This document shows positions 8,238 through 16,556 of a stretch of DNA of 37,075 bases, one piece after another. Source of the stretch: Nocardia otitidiscaviarum NBRC 14405 (lineage in GTDB: Bacteria > Actinomycetota > Actinomycetes > Mycobacteriales > Mycobacteriaceae). The position numbers were made by a program, and so were the translations under genes. Within the stretch, counting starts at the first letter, position 1. Each line of letters starts with the position of its first letter. Where the stretch lies: NCBI RefSeq assembly GCF_000308635.1, contig NZ_BAGD01000135.1:1-37075 (forward strand). Direction: 5' to 3'. Below the pieces are notes generated by a model that was not told the origin of the DNA, did no database searches, and was given only the letters and a program-made list of their open reading frames with translations.

Positions 8238-9056
8238 GTGAGCGACGGTGGAGTCGATCCGGCGGCCGGCCAGCGGCCGACCGGGCGCGGCGATCCGGCG
8301 GTAACGCACGAACAGTATCTGCGGGCGTTCCGGCACCCCGGCGTGTCCCGCGAACAGCTGCACGATCTGCTCGACGCCGTGAACGCCTTCCTCGACTCGA
8401 TCACCCCGCGCGAGGGCGAATACGTGCCGCGGGGCGGGTGGGCCCCCGAATCCACGGCCCTGGCCTTCCGGATCGGCCGCGCGGTGGAGCAGGTGCTCGC
8501 CGAACGCGACGCGGCCGACCGCGAGCGGCGGCGAAGACGCGAGATCCGTGATCGGCTGGTCACCGCGCTGGACGCCGTGCTCGACTGTCTGCGCGTCCTC
8601 CCGGATCTCGCCGAGACCGAGGTGAACCTCGGCACCACCGCCATCAACGAGGGCTTCCAGGTGTTCGAGGACGGGTCGGTGCGCACCACGCGGGCGCAGG
8701 AGCGTGGCGCGGATATGGGCGCGCTGGAGCTGCGCCGCGCCGAACTCGACGAACAGATGACCGATGCGGTGGCCCGGCGCACCGGACTCATGAACGAGAC
8801 CGCCGACGTGCTGCGCGAACGACTCGGTGTCGCACCCGACGGCGTGGGAATTCCGTGGGTGATCACGGCGGCCGCCCGGGGCGGGCTCGATATCGTCGAA
8901 CCCTTCGAATTCGCCGCCCACCACCTGCCGACCTCACCGCTGCGGGAGCTGGTGGTACAGCTGGTGGCCGATATCGAATTGGCCCGGACCCTCGAGGACG
9001 AGACGCCCCTGCTCGGTGGCGACGCGGTCACCGGCGACGACGCGAACGCGGAATAG
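8238..9056 (+). CDS. Unrecognised mostly helical protein
   Basis: I do not recognise this 272-residue protein. It has no signal peptide or membrane segment. The middle (about 85-120) is a strongly charged Arg/Glu helix typical of a coiled coil (AVEQVLAERDAADRERRRRREI), followed by further helices and a short hydrophobic PWVITAAARGG element near 212. Codon use and third-position GC match a real gene. The GTG start at 8238 is chosen because GGCGGA sits just before it; spacing is short, so a start somewhat downstream is possible. It lies 96 nt after the third AIM24 gene on the same strand and could be the last member of that operon, which would link it to the Ter region by context only. Confidence 0.65.
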   Translation: MSDGGVDPAAGQRPTGRGDPAVTHEQYLRAFRHPGVSREQLHDLLDAVNAFLDSITPREGEYVPRGGWAPESTALAFRIGRAVEQVLAERDAADRERRRRREIRDRLVTALDAVLDCLRVLPDLAETEVNLGTTAINEGFQVFEDGSVRTTRAQERGADMGALELRRAELDEQMTDAVARRTGLMNETADVLRERLGVAPDGVGIPWVITAAARGGLDIVEPFEFAAHHLPTSPLRELVVQLVADIELARTLEDETPLLGGDAVTGDDANAE

Positions 9057-9132
9057 CCGCGAATCCGGCGCACGCGGGCGGTCGTGATGGGAGCCTGAAT
9101 TCGGACCGGCTTTCGCCAGAAGGAGCGTTCGG

Positions 9133-10134
9133 GTGAAGAAGCTCATCAATCGTCCGGGGGATGTGGTCGAAACGGCGCTCGCCGGGATGGCCGCCGCCCA
9201 TCCGGATTTGCGTATCGATACCAAGCGGCGACTGATCGTGCGCGCGGACGCGCCGGTACCGGGCAAGGTGGCCCTGGTGTCCGGCGGCGGGTCCGGGCAC
9301 GAGCCGCTGCACGGCGGTTTCGTCGGGCCCGGCATGCTCGACGCCGCCTGTCCGGGGGAGATCTTCACCTCCCCGGTGCCGGACCAGATCCTCGCCGCCA
9401 CCGCGGCCGTCGAGGCCGGGGCGGGCGTGCTGCACATCGTGAAGAACTACACCGGCGATGTCATGAATTTCGAGATGGCCGCCGAACTGGCCGAGGCCGA
9501 ATCCGGCGGCGAGGTGCGGGCAGTGGTGGTGAACGACGATGTGGCCGTGCAGGACAGCACGTACACGGCCGGGCGGCGCGGCGTCGGGGCCACCGTGGTG
9601 CTGGAGAAGATGGCCGGGGCGGCGGCCGCACAGGGCAGGCCGCTGGCGGAGGTGGTGCGGGTGGCCGAAGCGGTGAACGCCCGTTCGCGCAGTATGGGGA
9701 TGGCCCTGACCTCGTGCACGGTGCCCGCGGCCGGGCATCCGACCTTCGAACTCGGTGACGACGAGATGGAGATCGGCATCGGTATCCACGGTGAGCCGGG
9801 ACGGGAGCGGATGCCGCTCGCGCCGGCACGCGAGGTGGCCGCCCTGCTGGTCGAGCCGCTGCTCGCGGATCTTCCGTGCACCAGCGGGGATTCGGTGCTC
9901 TGCTTTGTGAACGGGATGGGCGCGACGCCGCTCATCGAGCTGTACGTCATGTTCGACGAGGTGGCGCGGATCCTGCGCGGGCAGGGGATCGAGATCGCGC
10001 GATCGCTGGTGGGCCCGTACATCACCGCGCTGGATATGGCCGGCTGCTCGGTAACCCTGACTCGACTCGACGACGATCTGGTTTCGCTGTGGGACGCGCC
10101 CGTGCGTACCCCGGCCCTGCGATGGGGGATGTGA
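9133..10134 (+). CDS. dhaK: Dihydroxyacetone kinase substrate-binding subunit DhaK
   Basis: DhaK binds dihydroxyacetone covalently through a histidine so that DhaL can deliver phosphate, giving dihydroxyacetone phosphate for glycolysis. The 333-residue length fits the family. Visible motifs are VSGGGSGHEPLHGGFVG (49-65), the KNYTGDVMNFEMA stretch (104-117) and GIGIHGEPG (215-223), where His219 is the expected covalent substrate residue. A clear AAGGAG site precedes the GTG start by about 9 nt. Its stop overlaps the dhaL start by one base (TGATG), so the two are translationally coupled. No dhaM is present nearby. Confidence 0.95.
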   Translation: MKKLINRPGDVVETALAGMAAAHPDLRIDTKRRLIVRADAPVPGKVALVSGGGSGHEPLHGGFVGPGMLDAACPGEIFTSPVPDQILAATAAVEAGAGVLHIVKNYTGDVMNFEMAAELAEAESGGEVRAVVVNDDVAVQDSTYTAGRRGVGATVVLEKMAGAAAAQGRPLAEVVRVAEAVNARSRSMGMALTSCTVPAAGHPTFELGDDEMEIGIGIHGEPGRERMPLAPAREVAALLVEPLLADLPCTSGDSVLCFVNGMGATPLIELYVMFDEVARILRGQGIEIARSLVGPYITALDMAGCSVTLTRLDDDLVSLWDAPVRTPALRWGM

Positions 10135-10751
10135 TGGCAAAGCTGAACGCGGCCGCCTGGGTGCGGTCCTACGCGGCGCTGATCGATCAGCGCGCCGCCG
10201 AACTCACCGCGCTGGACGCGGCCATCGGCGACGCCGACCACGGGATCAATATGCAGCGCGGCCTGGCCGCGGCGGTGGCGGCGCTGGCGGACGCGCCCGG
10301 GGCGAGCGCCACCGAGGTGTGCAAGCAGACCGGCATGATCCTGGTGCGGACCGTGGGCGGGGCCAGCGGACCGCTGTACGGCACCTTCTTCCTACGGGTG
10401 GCCGATGGCCTCGAATCCGGCACGGACGTAACGACTTTCGCCAAGGCGTTTCGCGCCGGGCTGGAGGCCGTGATGGCGCGCGGCAAGGCCGAACGCGGCG
10501 ACAAGACCATGGTCGACGCGCTCGCCCCGGCCGCGGACTGTCTGGACCGGCAGTTGGCCGTGGGCTCCGGCCCGGCCACCGCGCTGGAGGCGGCGGTCGC
10601 CGCCGCCGAGGCGGGGCGCAAGGCCACCGCGCCCATGCAGGCCCGCAAGGGGCGCGCGTCGTACCTGGGCGAGCGCAGTGTCGGACATATAGATCCCGGC
10701 GCGATGAGCGCCATGCTGCTGGTGCGCGCGGCCCGGCAGGCGCTGCGGTGA
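10134..10751 (+). CDS. dhaL: Dihydroxyacetone kinase ADP-binding subunit DhaL
   Basis: DhaL carries the bound nucleotide that phosphorylates dihydroxyacetone held on DhaK. The protein is 205 residues, the usual size. Asp33 and Asp35 in IGDADHGINM are expected Mg-nucleotide ligands, and GGASGPLYGTFF and GDKTMVDAL are the next conserved loops. The start is ATG 10134, overlapping the dhaK stop by one base. In PTS-type systems DhaL is recharged by the phosphoprotein DhaM, which is not seen here, so the phosphate donor (a distant DhaM or ATP directly) is open. Confidence 0.93.
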   Translation: MAKLNAAAWVRSYAALIDQRAAELTALDAAIGDADHGINMQRGLAAAVAALADAPGASATEVCKQTGMILVRTVGGASGPLYGTFFLRVADGLESGTDVTTFAKAFRAGLEAVMARGKAERGDKTMVDALAPAADCLDRQLAVGSGPATALEAAVAAAEAGRKATAPMQARKGRASYLGERSVGHIDPGAMSAMLLVRAARQALR

Positions 10752-10819
10752 GTGTGTCGGCGCGCGGGTCGGCGTAGCCACCGAGGTAGCGCCGTGGCGA
10801 TAAAAGGGACAGATCGCCC

Positions 10820-11611
10820 ATGGCGTCCAGCGGTTCGATGGCGCAGGATCGAGGCATGATCGAGCTGAAGGACAAGGCGGCGGCCTTTCTCGCCCTGCAT
10901 CGCCCCGGCGATCCGGTGATCCTGCCGACCGTATGGGACGCCTGGTCGGCAAACCTGGTGCGGGAGGCGGGATTTCCGGCGCTCACCGTCGGCAGCCATC
11001 CACTCGCGGACGCCATGGGCAAGAGCGACCAGGAGGGGATGGCCTTCACCGATGTGGTCGCCCGGGTCCGCGAAATCACCGGGGCCGTGGACATTCCGGT
11101 CTCGGTGGATATCGAATCCGGCTACGGTCTCGACGCCGCCCGCCTGGTGGAGGGCCTGCTCGAGGCGGGTGCGGTGGGCCTGAACATCGAGGACACCGTG
11201 CACAGCGAGGGCGGCCGACTGCGCGATCCGGCCGAACACGCCGACCGGGTCGGCGCGCTGCGCCAGAGCGCCGATGCCACCGGCGTCCACCTGGTGGTCA
11301 ACGCCCGCACCGACGTCTTCCTGCGCCCCGCCGCCGACGCTCCGGCCGACCGTTTCGAAAGTGCGGTCACCCGGCTGAAACTCGCCGCCGAAGCCGGAGC
11401 CGACGTGCTCTATCCGGTCGGCCGCCACGAACCCGACGTGCTGCGCCGCCTGTGCCGCGAACTCCCGCTGCCGGTCAATGCCATCGCCATCCCGGAGTCC
11501 GGGGAACCCGCGGCGTTCGCCAAGGCGGGGGCGGCGCGGGTGAGCTTCGGCCCGTTCCTGCAACGCGCCCTCGCCGCGGAAGTCGGTCGGCTGCTGGAAC
11601 GGTGGCGCTGA
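10820..11611 (+). CDS. Isocitrate lyase/PEP mutase superfamily protein
   Basis: Members of this TIM-barrel superfamily make or break C-C or C-P bonds next to a carboxylate in a Mg-dependent site. The 263-residue protein shows ILPTVWDAWSANLVREAGF (34-52), SVDIESGYG (95-103), GLNIEDT (120-126) and VVNARTDVF (159-167), typical of the small PEP_mutase branch. The substrate cannot be told; this branch is mostly uncharacterised, and oxaloacetate decarboxylase or 2-methylisocitrate lyase-like activity is possible. An alternative start at ATG 10856 (251 residues) has GAGG closer upstream and trims a non-conserved leader. It lies 68 nt after dhaL on the same strand and convergent with the HAD gene, so a common pathway with dhaKL is only suggested. 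Confidence 0.85.
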   Translation: MASSGSMAQDRGMIELKDKAAAFLALHRPGDPVILPTVWDAWSANLVREAGFPALTVGSHPLADAMGKSDQEGMAFTDVVARVREITGAVDIPVSVDIESGYGLDAARLVEGLLEAGAVGLNIEDTVHSEGGRLRDPAEHADRVGALRQSADATGVHLVVNARTDVFLRPAADAPADRFESAVTRLKLAAEAGADVLYPVGRHEPDVLRRLCRELPLPVNAIAIPESGEPAAFAKAGAARVSFGPFLQRALAAEVGRLLERWR

Positions 11612-11615
11612 ACAC

Positions 11616-12461
11616 TCAACGGGTTTCGGAGCGGTCGAGCATCCAGTCGACCATTTCCTCACCGGCCAGAATGCCGGTGCTGCGGGTGACGGTGAGGTTG
11701 GGGTGGGTCCACGCGAGCTGCTCCAGCTCGCCGTGGCGGGGGCGGATGGCCGAGTCGGCGGCTCGCAGCATCTCGGCGTCGAGCGCGCCGTCCCCGGCCG
11801 CGAGCAGGCGGGCTCCGGCATGCAGTTCCCCGGCGGCGGTGAGGCGGCGGCGCACCTCGGCGACGGCCCGGCTCTTGCAGACCGCCGTGGGCATGCTGTA
11901 GATCTTGCGGCCCTGCTGGGAGGCGGACCAGCCGCGCTCCCGGCACCAGGCGTCCCAGTCGGCGAGGAAGCCGGTGGGCACGAGTTTGGGTTTGACCACC
12001 AGGTAGCAGAACAGGTGGTCGGCCACCCGGAATTTGGTGGCCCAGGAGTCGTCGATGCGGGCCCGTAGTTCGGCGCTGACCTCGGAGAGCGTGGCGCTGG
12101 TGGCGCGCACCTCGGCGTCGAGGTCGATGCGCCAGCGCATATCGGGGACGCCGTTGACCAGGATATTGCCCCCGTTGCTGGTGATGGCGTATCGCCAGGG
12201 GGCGCCGGGTAGTCGAATCCGGTTGAACTGCTTGATGGTTCGGGTGGTGGTCGGGATCACCGCGGCCGGGGCGGTGAGCGTCGCCATGCGCTGTGCGGCG
12301 ATGACGGTCATGAACGACAGCGGAGCGCCCTCCAGGTGCTCCACACAGACCGTGCGCGGCTCCGGAGACTCGCCGAAGGCGTTGCGCGAATAGATCATCG
12401 TGCGATCGAGATCGGTGGCGATGAGGGTCTTGCGGTACAGCGCGGGTCTTCGGTCCACCAT
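11616..12461 (-). CDS. HAD-superfamily phosphatase of the Ter-associated biosynthetic module
   Basis: This 281-residue HAD hydrolase shows D17-L-D19-R-T21 (nucleophile and acid/base), the ITSNGGN motif-II region at 93-99, and AAGDGALD with Asp224/Asp228 as motif IV, followed by a Cof/SPP-like fold pattern. In Ter-associated operons such a HAD is predicted to dephosphorylate a nucleotide-like intermediate. I set the start at ATG 12461, which overlaps the stop of the upstream PRTase fusion gene by one base (TAATG); a longer in-frame reading to 12602 would run deep inside that gene. It is the last gene of the minus-strand operon and ends only 4 nt from the convergent PEP mutase-like gene. Confidence 0.85.
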   Translation of the reverse strand: MVDRRPALYRKTLIATDLDRTMIYSRNAFGESPEPRTVCVEHLEGAPLSFMTVIAAQRMATLTAPAAVIPTTTRTIKQFNRIRLPGAPWRYAITSNGGNILVNGVPDMRWRIDLDAEVRATSATLSEVSAELRARIDDSWATKFRVADHLFCYLVVKPKLVPTGFLADWDAWCRERGWSASQQGRKIYSMPTAVCKSRAVAEVRRRLTAAGELHAGARLLAAGDGALDAEMLRAADSAIRPRHGELEQLAWTHPNLTVTRSTGILAGEEMVDWMLDRSETR

Positions 12462-15307
12462 TACTGCTTCACGTCCTTGATCAATCCCATGCAGGCATAG
12501 GCCAGCTCGGGTACTACTTCCACGGGTACCCCGCGCGCCTGCGCGAGCATGCGGATATGGGCGTGTTCGGGGGCGTCGGCCTCGCGCACCAGCACCTTCC
12601 ACGGCACACGCCGCAGCAGGACGCGGGTGGTCTCGCCGACGCCCGGTTTCACGAAATTCACGCTGGAGATGCCGTATTCGGCCCGCACCTGCTCCACGGA
12701 ATCCCAGCCGGCCCAGGTGGGGCTGCGGTCGGCGGCGCGGAGGGCGGCGAGATTGTCGGCGACCCGGGGGCGCACCGCGTCGAAACGTGCGCTCACGGTG
12801 TCGAGCAGACGGGCGGACACATCGTCGGCGGCCAGTTCACGGTAGAACTTCGCGCCGTGGAAATCGCCGGGCCCGATGAGGGTGTCATTGAGCACGGTGC
12901 GCGAAACCAGGCCGGAGACCGTGGAATTCAGGCATGCCGAGGCGATGAGGAAGTCGTCGCGGGTGCCGTAGGTGCGTACGCAGCTGCCCGGATCGGCCAG
13001 CACCGCCAGCTCGTCGTCGAAGCGCGCCCCGCCCGCGGCGTGGTAGGCGTTCAGGGCGGCGGTGAGTTCGCGGGTGATGGCCCCCTTGCCGGTCCACCCG
13101 TCCACGAACACGACCTGCGCCGGATCATGGTGCCGGGCAAGGTAGTCCAGCGCCACCACGTCGATGCCGCGATCACGCACGATGGACACCGCGTAGTGCG
13201 GCACCTCGAGCGCGGGCGAACGGTGACTCAGCCATCGCCGCATGAGAACACCCACCGGCGTCCCGGCCCGCGCCAGCGAGGCCAGCACCACCTCGTCGCC
13301 GCGTTCGGCGACAACGAGTTCGGCCACCGTCGCCACCGCCAACGCCAGCCGTTCGGCGCTCTCGTCCAGCACCCGGTCGAACAGCTCCCGATACGCCGCG
13401 TCCGGCTGATACTCCACCGGCAGCGACTCCGCGTAGTGCGCCACCCCGTCCTGAATCCGCCGCTCCCGCTCCGCCACATCGGCTTCCAGATCCACCCCGG
13501 ACAGATCCTCGAGCAACCACGCCACCTCGTCCGGCGCGTAGGACCCGAACTCCGGCCCGCGCAGGGGTTTCGGCAGGGCCGCAGGCTCGGCGATACCCGC
13601 CCGCGCTCCGGCCGTACCGCCCGCCACCGAATCGCCCACGGTCGCGGCACCCGCCGCCGCGCCGCTATCGGTCGCAACGCTGGCAGACGCCTCTACCACG
13701 GTCGCTTCGGTCCGGGCGGCGACCCGCGCCGTCATCCGGTAGTCGGTGCGGGCGACGGCGAGGGCGCGGGGGTCGGCGTCGGGGACGACGGCGAGCACCA
13801 CGTCGGCTCCGGAGGCGGTCAGGACGTCGACGAGGCCGCCCGGCTCGGTGAGCCGCTCGGTGTCGGCGGGGGTGTCGATGACGACCAGCAAGATCGGGTC
13901 GGGCGCGCCGGGCTCCGGCCAGCAGGCGTTGTAGAGGTACCGCGGGACCTCGTCGGGTTCCGGTGCGGTGAAACGGAATCCGCGCCGCAGCGGGTATCCC
14001 GGCTCGTCCAGCACGTAGGCCGGTGACCGCGTGGTGGTCTGGTACCGGGTCGGCACGCCATCGTCCGCCAGCGCCGCCGCGAGACGCAGCGGTAGGTACA
14101 TGAACTCCTCGTGCCCCAGCACGATCACCGGGCGCCCTACCCCGGCGCACTCCAGCGTGGCAACGCCACCGGCGGCCCCAGCCCCCCGGCCGCCCACCGC
14201 CTGCCCATCGGCGTTATCAGGGGCCACCTCGCCGCTCGGTGGCGACGTCACCGCATTCGGCGTCGGTGCTGCATCCTCCGACATCCGCCCGGTAGTCGGC
14301 ATGATCGCAGCGGAATCGGCGACCAGCCCGTCGACCACGCGGCCGTCCTGCCCACGCTCTGCGCCGACAGCGGCGAGCATCCGGTCGGTCGGCCAGGGCA
14401 ACGCGTCCAATTCCCATCGCAGCCGTTCGGCGGCGGCCGCCAGGGCCGTCTCGAAGCGGTCCGCGTCGGCGGCGAGCAGGCCGTGCCGCCCGCCTTCGGG
14501 CACATCGTGCGGCCACGGCAGTTCGATCCGGGCGAACTCGCCGCGCCGCGCGGCGACCGGGTTGAGTTCCGGATCAGGCAGGGCGGCAACCGATTCGGTC
14601 AGTCGCTCGGGCAGCAGCGTCCGCCCGGACGCCAGGCAGACGGTGTCGATGCGCACGCCTAGTTCGGCGGCGGCCGCGTCGAAGGCCGCCTTGTCCGCGT
14701 CGGTGCGCATGTCCACCAGCGAGGCCAGCACATAGTGCGGGCGCGGAGTGAACGCGTGCAGGGCGCGAATGGCGTCGATCGCCGTCGCCCCCGTGGAGAT
14801 CTCGTCGTCCACCAGCACCATGGGCAGCTCGTTGCGGAAGATCTCGGCGGGCATGGGCTGGAGCAGATGCGAGGTGGCGTGCGAATGGCCCTCCTCGAAT
14901 CCGGTCAGCGTCTCGGCCGCCGCCACGTCGCGTCGGGTCGAGTGCAGATAGCACGCGGCCCGCATGCGCGCCGCCACGCAGTGGCCCAGACCCGTTGCGG
15001 TCTCGGCGAATCCGAGCACCACCGCGGCGGTTCCCGTCGCCGCGCCGCGGCCGTGGTCACCGTCCTCGGCAGCACCGAGCACATCGAGCACCAGATCGCC
15101 CAGCCGGTCGGCCGCGTCGATCACCCGGTGCGGATCGGTGGGCAGGTGTTTACCCAGCACGGTCGAGACGAGCAGGTGCGCCCGCCGCGGATTGCGCCGC
15201 AATCCGGGCTCGATCAGCTCGGTGATCCGCCACCGCGACGGCACGAACGAATCCCCGTGCCGCAGTTCCAATCCCAGCTCCCGTGTCGCCCACGGCGCGA
15301 AGCTCAC
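12461..15307 (-). CDS. Fused phosphoribosyltransferase-TRSP and StiP-type PRTase-PELOTA protein
   Basis: This 948-residue protein joins two units normally encoded separately in Ter-associated biosynthetic operons. Residues about 1-250 are a phosphoribosyltransferase (PRTase_2-like) with the PRPP-binding loop VLVDDEISTGAT at 164-175. About 390-530 match the TRSP domain that follows it (VLGHEEFMYLPLRLA). Two Ala/Gly/Pro-rich stretches (about 335-388 and 540-580) act as linkers. About 585-865 resemble the PRTase_1/'StiP' family, with VVFVDGWTGKGAITREL at 732-748. The last 70 residues resemble a PELOTA RNA-binding domain (KPGVGETTRVLLRR, VPWKVLV). The proposed role, production of a nucleoside-like metabolite, comes from comparative genomics and is not proven. 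GTG 15307 overlaps the upstream stop by 4 nt (GTGA). Confidence 0.87.
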   Translation of the reverse strand: MSFAPWATRELGLELRHGDSFVPSRWRITELIEPGLRRNPRRAHLLVSTVLGKHLPTDPHRVIDAADRLGDLVLDVLGAAEDGDHGRGAATGTAAVVLGFAETATGLGHCVAARMRAACYLHSTRRDVAAAETLTGFEEGHSHATSHLLQPMPAEIFRNELPMVLVDDEISTGATAIDAIRALHAFTPRPHYVLASLVDMRTDADKAAFDAAAAELGVRIDTVCLASGRTLLPERLTESVAALPDPELNPVAARRGEFARIELPWPHDVPEGGRHGLLAADADRFETALAAAAERLRWELDALPWPTDRMLAAVGAERGQDGRVVDGLVADSAAIMPTTGRMSEDAAPTPNAVTSPPSGEVAPDNADGQAVGGRGAGAAGGVATLECAGVGRPVIVLGHEEFMYLPLRLAAALADDGVPTRYQTTTRSPAYVLDEPGYPLRRGFRFTAPEPDEVPRYLYNACWPEPGAPDPILLVVIDTPADTERLTEPGGLVDVLTASGADVVLAVVPDADPRALAVARTDYRMTARVAARTEATVVEASASVATDSGAAAGAATVGDSVAGGTAGARAGIAEPAALPKPLRGPEFGSYAPDEVAWLLEDLSGVDLEADVAERERRIQDGVAHYAESLPVEYQPDAAYRELFDRVLDESAERLALAVATVAELVVAERGDEVVLASLARAGTPVGVLMRRWLSHRSPALEVPHYAVSIVRDRGIDVVALDYLARHHDPAQVVFVDGWTGKGAITRELTAALNAYHAAGGARFDDELAVLADPGSCVRTYGTRDDFLIASACLNSTVSGLVSRTVLNDTLIGPGDFHGAKFYRELAADDVSARLLDTVSARFDAVRPRVADNLAALRAADRSPTWAGWDSVEQVRAEYGISSVNFVKPGVGETTRVLLRRVPWKVLVREADAPEHAHIRMLAQARGVPVEVVPELAYACMGLIKDVKQ

Positions 15308-16527
15308 GATGCCACCAGTTCTTTCAGCAGATCCACGAACGAGACTCCCTTGTTGGTGACGCCGAACGCCCGGGCCCGCAGCAGTGTTTGCAGCGCCCAA
15401 CTGCGGTGCGGGCGCATCTCGTTCATCTTGTTGCGGTACTCCGAGGCCGCCACTCCCCCGACATCGGCCTCGAGGATGTGCAGCGCGTCGGCGTACTCCT
15501 CGTGGGTGACCACCGAGAGGGCGTGCACCGCCGCCACGTGCGAGGGATGGATGACCGTCTTGCCCTGGATCCCGTTGGCGCGGTCCAGGGTGATCTCGCG
15601 CAGCAATCCGTCCAGGTCGCGGCTGACCAGATACTGCCGGAACGGCACCGCGTCGGATTCCGCGAACGGCGAGGTGCGCAGCTGCGGCCGGAACATGCGC
15701 TCGTGATCGGCGAAGTACTCCCACACCGGCCCGGTGATGGTGAATCCGGTGCCGTCGACGCGCCCGAGGTAGTTGACGATATCGGCGATGACGTCCGCCA
15801 CCACGCGCACGTCGTAGATGGTGAGGTCGCGGTCGCGGCGGATACCGAAGTTGGAGCACATATCCGTGGCCCCGATGCGCACCGCGAGCACCTGTTCCCG
15901 CCGCGGGGTGAGCAGTTCGCGAATGGTCTGGAGTTCCTCGTCGCGGGTCTGCCGATGCACCAGCGCCGGTGATTCCAGCACCGGCATGCCGAAGACGGTG
16001 CGGCCCAGCCGTTCCGAGGCGGTGGTGATGGCGTCCAGGTATTTGGGTCCGCAGGCGCTGTCGAATTTGGGGAAGACGAAGCCGAGCAGCGCACTGGCTC
16101 CGCCGCCGAGCATGTCCACGATCTCGCCGATGGTGTCGGCGTCGCGCACCCGTACGAACAGCAGCGGATGCGCGTCGGTGCCCGCGGCCAGGGCGTCGAG
16201 GGTGTCCACCACCTGGCGCTTGCCCAGTTCCAGGTCGTGGTCGGCGACGGCGTCCTCGAGGTCGATGACCATGGAGCAGACGCCGCGTTCGGCGCGCCGG
16301 GTGATGGTGGCGGTCAGGTCGGCGCGGGTGGCGGGCACGTAGAGGGTCGCACCGAGGGCCATGGCGAGCAATTCGCGGTCGGTGGAATCGCCGAAGGGTT
16401 CAGGAGCGCGATGGAACAGCCGCCGGATCTCGGGACCGGGTAGTTGCCGGAAGTGCCGCAGCGGTGTGCGCTTGAAGAGCGAGACCGGGACGGCCGCGGC
16501 TTCCGGACAGGTGGTACTCGCGGTCAT
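15304..16527 (-). CDS. HpcH/HpaI aldolase / citrate lyase beta-like protein of the Ter module
   Basis: This 407-residue protein belongs to the CitE-like TIM-barrel lyases, which cleave or form C-C bonds in acyl or keto-acid substrates using a divalent metal. Visible elements are VIDLEDAVAD (87-96), a core LEDA motif, GFVFPKF (149-155), the metal-binding Glu185 in MPVLESP, and GIQGKTVIHPSHV (319-331). It is longer than stand-alone CitE by an N-terminal extension of about 60 residues, as in Ter-associated members. It lies between the coiled-coil gene (29 nt upstream) and the PRTase fusion (4-nt overlap). Its substrate is unknown; a role in adding a carbon unit to the nucleoside-like product is inference. 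Confidence 0.87.
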   Translation of the reverse strand: MTASTTCPEAAAVPVSLFKRTPLRHFRQLPGPEIRRLFHRAPEPFGDSTDRELLAMALGATLYVPATRADLTATITRRAERGVCSMVIDLEDAVADHDLELGKRQVVDTLDALAAGTDAHPLLFVRVRDADTIGEIVDMLGGGASALLGFVFPKFDSACGPKYLDAITTASERLGRTVFGMPVLESPALVHRQTRDEELQTIRELLTPRREQVLAVRIGATDMCSNFGIRRDRDLTIYDVRVVADVIADIVNYLGRVDGTGFTITGPVWEYFADHERMFRPQLRTSPFAESDAVPFRQYLVSRDLDGLLREITLDRANGIQGKTVIHPSHVAAVHALSVVTHEEYADALHILEADVGGVAASEYRNKMNEMRPHRSWALQTLLRARAFGVTNKGVSFVDLLKELVAS

Positions 16528-16556
16528 CTGCGCCCGTTCTTTCCCTTCGTGTGTGG

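Noticed and set aside
10187..11821. 544-codon minus-strand frame across dhaL and the PEP mutase-like gene
   Set aside because: It crosses two recognised plus-strand genes and their spacer and has no family resemblance.
12462..12602. N-terminal extension of the HAD gene of the Ter operon
   Set aside because: It overlaps the end of the PRTase fusion gene in another frame; ATG 12461 with the TAATG overlap explains the start.
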